Source: Pelargonium cotyledonis (lineage: Eukaryota; Streptophyta; Magnoliopsida; Geraniales; Geraniaceae). Taken from it: a stretch of 30,141 bases of DNA. The DNA is taken from contig JAYMTA010000381.1 of the NCBI GenBank assembly GCA_036897625.1, forward strand, positions 1-30,141. The letters run 5' to 3'. Below, one piece after another: positions 10,870 to 22,154 of this stretch (within the stretch, counting starts at the first letter, position 1; each line of letters opens with the position of its first letter). The notes below the pieces were generated by a model that saw nothing but the letters and a program-made list of their open reading frames with translations, had not been told where the DNA came from and did not search any database. The translations under genes and the position numbers were made by a program.

Positions 10870-11765
10870 TAGTCTGGCTTTTATAGTGTAACGACTTTGG
10901 CATCACTGACGCGCGATTTTGGCGCGTGTTTTCACGAACCAGTGAGGTTTGAACATTCTGATTCTATTTTATAGTTTGGTAACTATGGCTAAACCCACTG
11001 TTTTTTTTTTTTTTCAATCTACATATTTGGTAAAGTATATGCTAATTGTAGATAAATTTAAAAAATTTGAAAAAAAATTTGAACCGAATTTGAAAAACTA
11101 TGAATCAAGTCGATCTTTTAATAACTTAGTATGATTAGGTAAAACAACGTTTAGGTTATCGTGTCGCTTGAATTTCGATAAGTTAAATAGATTATTCGGT
11201 TAGTATATCGGTTTATTGATTAATTTTAAGTTTTTATATGCATTTGTAACTCATATTTTGTGATCGATATTAAATAAGTTACTATATGGTTATAGTTTTA
11301 GAGTATTTTAATTTTGAGGTCGTGCATGTGCAATTTTTACAGCGTGTAGCACACTGATTAATGAGATGTTATAATATCAAACTGGGTAGGTGGTTTGGTC
11401 TGATACACTGTAATTTTTATCTATATTTGGTAAAATATATGATGTTTGGAGATAAAAGTAGAAAATTCTAAAATTACTTTAGACTTATTTTGATCATCTA
11501 TAAATCAAGTCTATGTTTTAATGATCTATAAGTTGGTAGAACAAAATATAATTCAGCGTATTACATGAATCACAATTAATTAGAGTGGTATTCATCTAGA
11601 ATTTTTTTGGTATTTACGATTTTAAGTTTTGAATTACTTTTTATGTAATTCGTTTTCTACAATTGAGATTAGAGAAATTACTATATGGTTATAGTTTTAT
11701 AGTATTTTGACATTGAGATCATAAAACGCGCAATTTTGGAGCGTGTAATCAACACATTTAACAAA
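10870..11765. repeat. Three-copy direct repeat spanning the NAP1 promoter
   Basis: Two long units of about 400 bp (roughly 10973-11360 and 11390-11760) share many phrases, the clearest being TTACTATATGGTTATAG at 11279 and 11679. The TATA/E2F part of the NAP1 core promoter is a third, partial copy: TTTTATAG at 10879, TTTTAGAG at 11296 and TTTTATAG at 11695, each followed by a CGCG/GTGC-ATTTT-GCGTG segment at about 10912, 11325 and 11724. Spacing is about 417 and 399 bp. This array makes up most of the NAP1/GLYR2 intergenic region (10696-11930), which holds no gene. Confidence 0.75.
10879..10926 (-). promoter_or_regulatory. NAP1 core promoter: TATA box and E2F-type site
   Basis: Read on the minus strand, TATAAAA occupies 10885-10879, and the site written TTTTGGCGCG on the plus strand (10917-10926) lies about 35 bp further upstream. 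TTTGGCGC is a recognised plant E2F binding sequence. A start near 10850 would give a leader of about 155 nt. An E2F site fits a histone chaperone needed during DNA replication. Related sequence recurs twice upstream. Confidence 0.65.
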
Positions 11766-11930
11766 ATATAAAACTTTTAAAACGACGCGAACACAAATTT
11801 GCCAATGATATGAGAACCTTACACATGGTAGCTAAACATCATAAACCAAAATGGGCAAAAATTTAATAAGCTAAATTCAAATCATGAACATTTCAATAGC
11901 TTTGAAAGTTCAAATTCTACTGTATATTGC

Positions 11931-14900
11931 TCATTGCTTCATCTTCACCTTCAATGCTTCAATAACAGCTGAAAAATCCTGGTCACTGAGGCCATGGGAC
12001 TTGGCTACTTTGTATAACTCATTCGTTGCCGCTGCAATCGGAGTAGACTGCGAAACGGACTCCGCGAGCCCTAGGGCGAGCCTCATGTCCTGCCACCATA
12101 ATCTCGTTGTTAGATCGAGAGCTAGCAAATTGTCCAACAGTCAATAATATCTAGCCCGGGATGGAAAAATTGTTCCGATAAACATGCGAGTGCTTTTTGG
12201 CCTGCCCATTTAGGCTCGAGCTCGAGCATGCTTGCCTGATTCTAGCTGGCCCAGCAATACCGGACCGAAGCTGATAAAAAGTGACTCGATAAACATATTT
12301 GTTTCTTTTGCTTAGGCTTAAGACCGACTTGTTGGTCCATTTGCTAGCTCTAGTTAGATTGGACAAGAAATGATATATGTAATGGTTGAAGGTTTAGGAA
12401 AGGGTGGCAAACCTTTTGTTGATGTTTCAGGGGAAATGCGGTGGGATAGAGTGATTTGATCATCGACGGGCCTTTCATTGCATACATTGGCGCACTTATG
12501 GCGCCTTGCGCGAGTACCTGCAAGAATAGAGGAATATAAAGACTTGAAAAGAGACTCTATGGAATATAGTAGTTCTTCGAGGTTTATGTTTAGGAAAAAC
12601 TATCAAAATAGTACCTGAACTATCAGATCGGACATTGACATTAAACATCTGTTAAAAGTTAAAGACCATTTTGATCGGGTGTCAATAGGTTGGAGACCAT
12701 TTTGGTTGTTGTTCCTAACGTTTATCGTGTATTTAGGTATACCTCAGGTCCTCGACTAAAAGTCCACTAAACTTGTCATATCCTTAAAATTTAGGGAACA
12801 ATTCGCATTTCGGTAGCTTTATGTCATGTTTCTCATGTATTTAGGCATACCTCAACTAGAACGTTAGGGTCCAACCCGACTTTCTCACTGAGAAGCAATC
12901 CTTCAGAAAATGATGCCATCATACTACAAATCACGTAACAAAACATTACCATATTAGTCAGCACAGACACAAATTATACGAGCAAATGGCAAGGAAACTC
13001 GTGTATAACAACCTTCCCATGATCATGTTCACGACGAGTTTCATAGCAGCTCCATTTCCAACATCTCCGAGGAAAAATCTTGACTAGATAAAGGACAATT
13101 ATACATACAGAAGAAAAATAAGAGATTGAATTAGCTGAAGCATAAGAATCCACATTTGTCTAGAGGAAATACCTTCCCCATAATGTCCAAGAATGGAGAA
13201 GCCGTTTCGTACAGAGATTTGTCGCCTGAAAGATTACAGATAAACTTCCATAACTGTGATGCCCATTTCGCAAAGTTACGTAACAAAAATGTTGAATAAG
13301 TACAAGTTTATTACTCTTTTCTATTTGCTACACACTATTTACAGTAGCTAGAGACAGAAACTAAACGTAGTTAATTATTACCTGCGGTGAGAAATATCAG
13401 CTGTCCATCTTCTGCTGGTTTTTTGGAGCCCGAAACTGGAGCCTATAGGAAAAGCACCAGAGCTCAATAGAAATTCTCTCAAACGCAACAGTCATGTCCC
13501 CGTAAACGACATGAATTACTTGTACTCTACAAGAACTTGTATCGCTCTTGGAAATGAATCAAATTATGAATTAGCAACATTTTACCTCCAAAAATGAAGC
13601 CCCGGTCGCTTTAATATGTCCACTAATCAGTTTAGAAGTGGCATCATCGACAGTCGAAACATCCACATACCTGCCAGCACAAGCGAAGCGAAAGGGAAGG
13701 TTATTCACAAAGGTATTAGCACCAAGTGATAAGAACCAAATAGTACCCTTTTCCTTCACTCATTCCATTTGCTGCTCCATGCTCTCCACAAGCAACACTC
13801 ACCTATTATAATAAAGCAATAATAAGTTGCTACAAATGAGGAAGAGGCGAAACCAAAAACAAATAGATAAGCAAAGGGAACGCACTGCACTTTCAGGATC
13901 CGCAAGCATAGCAAACGTGACATCACAGGATGCAGCCACTTCCTCGGGAGTGGGTTTATACCTACAAAAAGAATAACCATTCCATGTAAATAGAATATAA
14001 GTTCATAAGGCATCAAAAGAAGGGTAACAACAGCATGCAACAGAAAGTAAAAAAACACTCACGGCCTCACATGGCAACAAAATGAATAACTAATATCTTT
14101 AGCTTAGGATTCGTTTAGGATCCATTTAGAACCCTTATGGACACAGAACACATATATGGTAAGAACACATGTATTATATTAACTTGCCAGCAAGAGCTTC
14201 AAGAACTTACTTTGCACCTAAGCTGATGAGAGGTTCACATTTGCTCTTTGTCCGATTCCAGACAGTCACATCACATCTACAAAATGACCACTCATAGGAT
14301 TAAACTCAACAACACTTCGATTAAAATACTTTGAATATCCACCTCCAAAGAAAATTAAACTACACCCCACTAATTTATAAAAGAGAAGAGACATGAAGTA
14401 AAACAATGCTGATATTTCTCTTATTGCTGATTAAGCATAGAGTTCAATCCATACCCTGCTTTTATCAGATTCTGCGCCATTGGAGAACCCATAATTCCAA
14501 GACCCACAAAACCAATCCGTTCTGGCAAACCATCTGCTGCAAATTCAAAAATAAGACACAGCTAAGTGAAGTAGTACTGAGCATCAACAATTTTAAAGTA
14601 ACGTAAAAACTATAATATTGGGATAGTGACAAATTTTTTAAACTCAATCACTCTTGACCAAATTAAAGTTGTTACATCATTTCCAGTACTATATATGCAT
14701 ACGGATATAGATCTTGTCTTGCCTCGGAAATGAAACTTAAACTCCAATTATTCTATAATCAAACCCAAGAGCCTCGTTCCATATATAGAAATCAAAACCA
14801 AATCAATCTTTGTGCAAAAGTCACCATCCCTAGAAAGGCTTATTACACTAAAAGAGCATGCTATGCGTAGATCAAATCAAAAGTTAGCCTTAGCCTTAGA

Positions 14901-15725
14901 TACACATATGCAGTTATGCACCACATTTCTTTTATCTAATTTCCACAACACAAACTTATTAGCTGTTCATTCTAACAGCACAATGAACCCCAAATATAGG
15001 GGTGACAATTTGTGTTGTCGTGTTGAGAGTTCAATATTCTCTTAAATAAGTCAACTCCAACATGCTTAAATGGGTTACACAAGACAACACGCACGATTTG
15101 ATGCGTATCAATAATTGGGTTCAAAATAACACAATTCAACGCGTTTGTAATAATATATTCAGATTGACTCGACACATTTGAGTTCTGACCATTTTAATTT
15201 TATATAGTTCATTATTGACATGACACATTCATAAAATTACCATTTTATACTTGAATAGATCACAAAATGAGTTATAGAAACACAGTTAACTTAACGGGTT
15301 GAACTAGTAGGCATAAACACAATTAAGCTAACCCAAACCTGCTTAAATTCGTGTCGTGCGTTGTGTCGACTCACAGCCCAAATTGCCAGCAATGCATTGT
15401 ACAAAATAAAGAATTCAAATACAATCAAAATAGGAATTAAACAAACAAACAAACAAAAACAATGAATCAATGAAGAAAAACAAAGAATTGTATCCAATTA
15501 TGAGTTATAGAGAGAAATGAAGAGATGGGTTTTGCTGAAGCAACTACCTTTAGCTGAAGCTTGACAAGAGAAGGACCTGAAAGCAACAATGGAAAACGAA
15601 GAAGAAAAAAAAGTGGGTCTTGCTCTGTACTGAGTGGGGATTTGAGGGCAAAAACTTGAGCACATTGCCATGGCTGCTGAGGATAAGTGATAGCAACAAA
15701 AATTGGTCCTCACAGCCAAATTCAT
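11931..15725 (-). CDS. GLYR2: Glyoxylate/succinic semialdehyde reductase, organellar
   Basis: NADPH-dependent enzyme of the beta-hydroxyacid dehydrogenase family that reduces glyoxylate to glycolate and succinic semialdehyde to gamma-hydroxybutyrate. Exons: 15725-15548, 14536-14455, 14276-14211, 13961-13886, 13802-13747, 13670-13586, 13442-13382, 13225-13173, 13083-13013, 12923-12851, 12517-12413 and 12089-11931; 354 aa. Residues 1 to about 60 are rich in Ser/Ala/Arg and lack acid residues, as in a plastid or mitochondrial transit peptide. The Rossmann motif GLGIMG is at 71-76, the substrate loop APVSGS at 182-187 and the catalytic Lys at K234 in GNGAAMK. The tail ends KVKMKQ with no peroxisomal signal, and together with the transit peptide this favours the organellar GLYR2 over the cytosolic GLYR1. 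Met19 is an alternative start. The acceptor of intron 1 is a tandem CAGCAG. Confidence 0.93.
12150..12353. mobile_element. Possible hAT-like element in GLYR2 intron 11
   Basis: The reverse complement of the right end reads TAGAGCTAGCAAATGG, matching the shared end motif. The left end near 12150 is poorly conserved. GC-richer than flanking intron sequence, with no coding capacity. Confidence 0.35.
12600..12790. repeat. Dispersed-repeat phrases in GLYR2 intron 10
   Basis: Contains ATAGTACCTGAACTATC and two copies of the phrase AGACCATTTTG (near 12663 and 12696). Phrases of this kind are widespread in plant transposon debris. No ends can be set. Confidence 0.35.
14998..15392. mobile_element. 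Non-autonomous inverted-repeat element in GLYR2 intron 1
   Basis: Left end TAGGGGTGACAATTTGTG; reverse complement of the right end GCTGGCAATTTGGGCTGTG. About 390 bp, rich in GTCGTGTT/GACACGA phrases near both ends, with no open frame. The ends resemble hAT-type non-autonomous elements. It sits in intron 1 (14537-15547). Target duplication not evident. Confidence 0.5.
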
Positions 15726-16426
15726 GCCCTTATTTCACTTCCGATTTCGTCTGTTGGTGCTTAACGGTTGTGGCAGAGCTCGCATTTCGAGAGAGCTCTG
15801 TTATTTTTTTGTCTGGAGATACTGAGCTGGGTTGGATAAACCGAGAGATATGGGTGGTGTTTGGTCACGATGCTAGGACTGTCCGCATAATCCAATACCT
15901 GGTTTAGTGGAAGATATTCCTTGTTTGGATTGTCCATTTCAACTTTCACGGAAGAGAGAATTCGAGTTTCAGGTTGAGCTCGTGTCGGAAATAGACTGCG
16001 AGTTTTGATATGAGTTCTTTTTTTGGATTGTTTGTTTCATGTAGATCTAAAAAGTTGGATCTTGGCTCGAGCTGTGGTTAGAAATACCCAATACAATCTT
16101 GGCTCGAGCTTCGGGTTGAGTTTTGAGTCGGGTTCTTTTGTGGATAGGGTTGAAACGGTCCAATAAGGAGGGGAACGACAAAATACTCCAACTATTAAAG
16201 AATTTAACATAATCGTTACTTGCACCACGCAAACTTAAACATGTGATCGAACAAAAATGTATAAATAAAAAAATTGTAGTAGACATAAATCCAAACCTTG
16301 TTCATTTTCAATTACATATAATGTTCCAAAAAAAGGAGGGGAATATATATATTTATATATTTCAAATTATATATAAAAAAAAATGAAAAATTATATTAGA
16401 AGCTCCTAGTGTACATAGAAAAATAT
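15726..16426. other. Intergenic region, GLYR2 5' / SurE 3'
   Basis: Contains the GLYR2 promoter and the SurE 3' UTR. The phrase TTGGCTCGAGCT occurs twice (near 16062 and 16099), which suggests an old repeat. I see no clear TATA box for GLYR2 and no gene. Confidence 0.55.
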
Positions 16427-19400
16427 CTATTGCTCTTTAACTGCAGCTGAGATCCAGTCTGAGACATCTTTCTGTATATCCGATTCGGAATTACTAGGAA
16501 GAGATACAGTAGTCACCGCAACCTAATTTTTTCATAAATTTAAGGATGAATCAGCAGACAGTCATTCTCGTGACCAAAAAGTCGTTATTCGATTCATAAT
16601 TTTCATTTCTAATAAGAAAATATGATCCAAACGTTACCTTAGTGTAATGTTACTTCAATAAGATTTGATATAAACTCGAAAATGGAAACGATAATTGTGC
16701 TGAACTTACATATCCGTTCTCAAGAGCTTTGAAATCGAGATCCTCGTCTGTATCTTCTTGTTCCTTGTCCGATAACTGAGGTCAAGCACATTCATTGGTT
16801 TCTTAGTTTTTACTATGTACAACACCAAAACGTCAATTCATTCAGGTAAAAATAGCATTTGAACTAGAGCTGACAATTTGGGTTTTGTGTCGAACATGCC
16901 TAACCCGGCCCTGGCCCAGAAGGGGTTTGGGTTGGGGGTCGTTTCAGATTTTGTGTAGGGTTGTATAACCCAACCTGCAATTTTCGTAGTGACCCAATTT
17001 GCAAGCTTTATTTGAACCAAACTAAATGTGAACTCAAAGCAGGTTTGTTCTTACCTCTAGCCGGAAGTATTTCTTCGGCTTGTTGGAATCAGATTTTCCT
17101 GATGCGCCAACTGATTCAACCTCTACGACGCTCTTCGATTGCGTGCTTGTACGGCGAGCAGCACCCTGAGAAAAACAACTTAACGTTAACCCAAGATGAA
17201 AGAGGGAAGTACACTTCATTGCTAACAGTGCCAGCGGCCAAAAAAAAAAAAAGAAAGAAAAGACCCATGATTTTACTGATAATTACTCACAGCAGCAGAT
17301 GCATCCCGGCCAAGTTGTGCAAGCTGGAGGCCTAGGCTTTGTTGATTGGACATGAAATTGCCGGGCTGTTTCTTCGCCGAAACAGCTAACCAACTTGGGG
17401 TTGATCTACATGTACTTAGCTTCGCCATTTTGAAACCCTGTCAGGCAAGAGATTGGAACACAATCTTATCGATAAGGTTAATATACAAAATGGGCATAAA
17501 TTCCCGACTCCTGAAACAATGCCCAAATGCATAAGTCGGCACGCACTGATTATCTCAGGAAGAACTACTACCATTAGCACCACAAAGATCACAAACGCAC
17601 ATCTAACTAAGCCGGAGTATAGGGGTCAATCTGAGAAATAATATGGATAAGTTCAGGTTATGGACAATTAGAGCTAACAATTCAGATTTCGGGTTGGAAA
17701 GACCTAACCTGGCCCGCAATAGGGCTCATGTGGCCAAGGGTCGGGTAGCGGGTTTTACATATAAAATGTGTGGGTTGCTCAATCCGGACTGCACTTCTTT
17801 CATGGTAAACCCGACTATTTATTTATGTGGGTTTGAGTTCAAATTGCCAATTTGAAATGAAATAGACCTTCCAGCAACCATCCAAACAAGAAATGACATA
17901 TTTTGCGGCTATATGATAACCACACCATGTAAGAGACTAAAGCTTGGTAGTCAAAAGACTAAACCAAATGATTGTGCCAAAAGCTATCTAAAAATTAATG
18001 TAGATAACAAAGTCTTCGTAGGTCCTGTGGTTGAGATATCTAAAGAGATTGCTTTGGGTTCACGCATCATTAATCTATTTATGGTTCTGCACTCTGCATC
18101 ATGTGGAAAGTAACTATTTTATGATTACGACCAAACACGATTCCGACAAAAATATTATTTCACTACCATAATTGTCCCTCGATGCCATATCTAATATCGA
18201 GCATAAAGTAATTTTCTCTACAGCAGCCAAAGGCGAATAAATACGTATCATATGCTGACCTTGTTAGACGATGGAGATGAAGGAATTTGAATATGCATAA
18301 GACAATTTTTGGGGAAAGTTCCCTTCTCGATGTCCCTAACGGCAGCGTTTATAAGTGGTAAACATAACGCAACCGCATCCTTGAAATCACTTTCTTTGCT
18401 TTCATTCTTTTTCCTATACATGAACACACACAAACACACAAAACTCAAGTTAAATCAACATCAATAAGGAAAAAGGAGATCAAGTCCATGCCACAATAGA
18501 TCATATACGCACCAGTTCAGTGATATTGACAATGACGGTACACCACAAAGTAACGCTTCCCTAGCTCCAGCAACAGCACTCGAGTATATCCTAATCGAAA
18601 GCAATAGCCGTATTGAGTTTGCGATACAACGGAAAATTTGAACAAGAATGATACATGGATGAGTGCAAACAACTCACATGTTATGACCACAGCTCGATCC
18701 CTGGTTAATTCCACTAATTACCTGAAAATTACATCAAATATGAAATATGAACCTTCAACAACAACTACAAACAAAACCGTCAATGAATTCATTGGTAGGA
18801 GTTAAAATGCAAACCAGGACAGGCTTTGACCATGAAAACAATGCCCCGGAAAAAGCTATCGTGACACAATCCACTGGAGTCCCTGTGTAAAGCAAACATG
18901 ACCTAAGAGCGTTACAATCACCGACACAACTAAAATAGTACAACCCGTATTAAGCTTACACTACCCTACAAATAATAATATTGGTTACTTGTATATATAC
19001 ACCTTTAGGCCGTCGCTTATCAAAAAAAATAATAATAATAATAATAATAATCAATGATCCATGCCAACATCAACGACAACTAAAATTCACGGGTTGATAA
19101 GTAGAATATAATTGCAGCCATACCGGTAACTTCATAAGCAATGGCACCCTTAATATCAGCAGAAGTCACAGCTACAGTTTCTCCGAAAGTAATTGAATGA
19201 CCCGAAACTGATTTGTCCCTGGACAAACAAACCAATTCCAAAATCAACAAATTACATATGCAATCAAAGCACAAACCAGACACAACCAACCCGCACAAAG
19301 AATAACAAAAATGGCAATGAAATTACACTTTTGTCCCTAGACAAGCCAATTCCAAAATCAACATATTACGGACTCAATCAAAGCACAAACCAATTACAAG

Positions 19401-20542
19401 AAATCCACATACTGAATCATGGAATACAGAAAAAAAGACAATAAAACGGTATGAAAATTACACTTTTGTCCCTGGACAAACCAATTTCAAAATCAGTAGA
19501 TCACATACACATTACAAACTCAATCGAAAGACAAGCCAAATGCAACAAAACCACATACTGAATCATGAAATATGAATGGAAATTGACAACAAAATGGTAA
19601 GCAAATTATACTTTTGCCCCTGAACAAACCAATTTTGAAATCAACAGATCATTTACAAATTACAAACTCAATCGAAGTACAGACCAAATGCAACAAACCC
19701 ACATACTGAATCATGAAATAAAAATCGAAACTGACACAAATTGGTGTGAAAATTACACTTTTGTCCCTGAACACACCAATTCCAAACTCAACAGATTACA
19801 TACATATTACAAACTCAATCAAAGCACAAGCCAAATGCACAAACTGAATCATGAAATATGAATGGAAATTGACAACAAATAGGTAGGCAAATTACACTTT
19901 CGTCCCTGGACACACCACTTCCAAAATCAACAGATCACATAATCAATCAAAACACAAACTAGATGCAATGCAACATACCCGCATACTGAAAGATTGTATT
20001 AACCGACATGACAACAAAATGGTATGCAAATTACACTTTGGTCCCTGGACAAACCAATTCCAATATCAACAGATCATGTACAACTTAGAAGCTCAAACCA
20101 AACGCAACAAACCCACAAACTGAAACACGAAATCAATCCGAATCAACACCAAATTGGTATGCAAACAGCACCTTCAGCTGAAAAAATGAATACTAAACAA
20201 TAAAAACTACATTTTTACACTTACTAAAACCAGCAATGCCATTGAAGAAATTACTAGAAACGGAAAGAGAAACAGGAAAAAGTTACTAAAAACGCACGAT
20301 TCAGGAGCGAGGACATGGACATTGTAGAGGCCTTCACGAACCAGTGCTTCGACGAGGAAGGTGAGACCGGGAGAGTCAATCCCATTACCATTGGTGACCA
20401 GAACAATCGGCTTGTTCGAGCAATCCTCCGTCTCGCCGGAGCCAGTGGGTTCGCCGGAAGGGGCGTCCTCTCCGCCGGACTTTTTGCTGAGCACGTCCTG
20501 CAGATTGGACATGAGGCCCGCGGGCAGCTGGTTCTGCTTCAT
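16427..20542 (-). CDS. SurE-family (survival protein E) 5'-nucleotidase-like protein
   Basis: SurE proteins are metal-dependent nucleoside-monophosphate phosphatases; the role of plant members is poorly defined. Exons: 20542-20298, 19218-19124, 18882-18815, 18721-18678, 18590-18513, 18413-18260, 17437-17291, 17165-17055, 16775-16710 and 16522-16427; 367 aa. Residues 44 to about 255 form the SurE core: IVLVTNGNGIDSPG, DKSVSGHS, SGALFSWSKP, VISGINQGSS, YSSAVAGAREAL and GVPSLSISLNW. The C-terminal extension (NFMSNQQSLGLQLAQLGRD and DTDEDLDFKALENGY) is typical of the plant form. The metal-binding DD of bacterial SurE is replaced by G-N here (TNGNG, 50-54), so catalysis is uncertain. No organellar targeting signal is evident. 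An in-frame upstream ATG at 20767 is cut off by a stop ending at 20564. Confidence 0.9.
16865..17009. mobile_element. hAT-like MITE in SurE intron 8
   Basis: Left end TAGAGCTGACAATTTGGG; reverse complement of the right end AAGCTTGCAAATTGGGTC. About 145 bp, with GGGTTTGGGTTGGG-type internal sequence and no open frame. Confidence 0.55.
17668..17855. mobile_element. hAT-like MITE in SurE intron 6
   Basis: Left end TTAGAGCTAACAATTC; the right end reverse complement contains AATTGGCAATTTGAAC. Internal CGGGTTGG and CGGGTAGCGGG phrases match the sibling elements. About 188 bp, non-coding. Confidence 0.5.
19028..19051. repeat. (AAT)n microsatellite in SurE intron 2
   Basis: About eight uninterrupted AAT units in the intron between the exons at 18882 and 19124. 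Confidence 0.85.
19213..20170. repeat. Seven-unit tandem array filling SurE intron 1
   Basis: Units begin at the anchor TTGTCCCTGGAC (plus-strand reading) near 19213, 19331, 19466, 19614, 19761, 19900 and 20039, spaced 118-148 bp, ending about 20170. Shared phrases include CCAATTCCAAAATCAACAG, CACATACTGAATCATGAAAT and GGTATGCAAATTACAC. The first unit straddles the intron 1/exon 2 boundary, so on the minus strand each unit carries a copy of the acceptor sequence GTCCAG|GGAC or a close variant. Confidence 0.9.
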
Positions 20543-22154
20543 TGGAGACGATACAGTGACAAATTACAGAGAAAGTTGCAGAGAGAAATGGTGAATTTGG
20601 TTGCTTTGGGAGGAATCAAGAAAAGCCCTAGAAATGGAGGGAAGAGAAGTAGCAAAAAGGGAGGACAATGAAGGCTGTGGATTGATTGATTGAATGTTGC
20701 TGAGGAGATGGTGGATTGGAGAGGACCGGTTCAAACGGCTTGTGTTTGGAGAGGAGAGAAACAACATGAAACAAATAGTCTAGGGACAAAATGGTCTTTT
20801 GCATACGTTTTTGTGTTGGATCGGATAAATTCATACATTTTGTAATAAAATCTCGAAATTTGATTTGAAACTCATAACTTACAATTCTTACAGTTCAAGT
20901 TCGAATTAGGAATGTTTAACCTGATAAAAAATATTTAATTCGAAATTGTCTTGAAAAGTGATTTCGAGTTTGCTCAGTTGCATGTTTTGGATCTCAATCT
21001 AGTTAGGCTTAGGAGCTCGAGTTCTATGTTTGAATGTGCTTTAAATGAGTTTATGTGCACTTTAAAACTATTTAATCTACATGCGATCTTAAATGCACCA
21101 CATTTTTTCTTGTAACTCATTTTGTCCAATAAAGAGGTTGCACGCAGTAATTATTAATTTAACAAATGATTATCAATTATTATCGGAACAATTAACTTAA
21201 AGTGTTTGTTTCTCTAAATGTCTCATGATTCAGCGTTGATTAGTACATTATTCATTTCTTGCATGTGCCTAGACAAGTTAAGTACAAGTTTTAGGTCATT
21301 AATGACTTGCACCTCATCACCAATTCATACAATCATTAAAGTATTGTAAGGTTGACCATGGAGAGAAAGTTGGTTCAAATAATTAGGTGTCACATGAAGA
21401 AATACTAAGCTTTGTTACTTATTAAGGTAGGGGTGACCATGACTACACCCAGCAACAAATTAAATTAATAGGCAATGATGAATGTAGTTACTAGTTTAAG
21501 TAAAGCTTGGAATTGTGTTTTTTTTATGGGAATTGGGTTGGGTTTTAAATTTTAGTTGAAATATGCGAATTTTGCGTGATTTTGAATTGTAGGTGAGATT
21601 AAATTTTAGATTTTCTTAAGTTTGCTTTTAAATTATTTGTTTTCTACCTTTTTAGATCTTGATTTTTTTACTACAATTCAATTTTAGACATAAACTGAAG
21701 CACTTCGATACTTACTAACCCTTCCCAAAGGTAATTGACATGTAAAACAAGAGTTTGAAATTCCTACTATGCTCATATTGATATTAAAGAATCGATAATT
21801 ATATAGAAGTTAGATGTAGCACCGAGCAACGATAGTAATTTTCATCTCGACGTTGGTATTACCTGTTGGTTACATACCCTTCTAACCACACACTCAACAT
21901 AAACTCGACCCGAATTAGTCGAGAATATTCCCAATGCTCACACGGCTGGTTCAAATTGTCGATGCGAAAGTTTTAGACTTGACCATTGTTTACATCGGAC
22001 GGCAAAAAATTAACTATCATGACTTGGCGCCATCACAGCCGTTGATGCTGAAATCTCTCAGAACTCACGAAGCATCGTCTAGCTTCCGCGTCACTCTGCT
22101 CCATTAGGGTTTATACAGAAGAGAAAAATTCAGTCACTGCTCATTTTCACCAAA
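20543..22154. other. Divergent promoter region, SurE / bL34m
   Basis: 1.6 kb of AT-rich sequence between two head-to-head genes. Nothing coding is visible. The first 250 bases upstream of SurE contain a possible upstream ORF (20767-20564). A phrase CTAGGGACAAAATGG near 20780 resembles the SurE intron repeat core. No TATA box for SurE is obvious. Confidence 0.55.
22104..22112 (+). promoter_or_regulatory. Telo-box upstream of bL34m
   Basis: TTAGGGTTT (the complement of AAACCCTAA) lies 43 bp before the ATG. Telo-boxes are a known, frequent element near the start site of plant ribosomal-protein and translation genes, so this fits the downstream gene. Confidence 0.6.

Noticed and set aside
20315-20671. 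A 118-codon plus-strand frame opposite SurE exon 1
   Set aside because: Antisense to a well-supported exon, with no recognisable domain.
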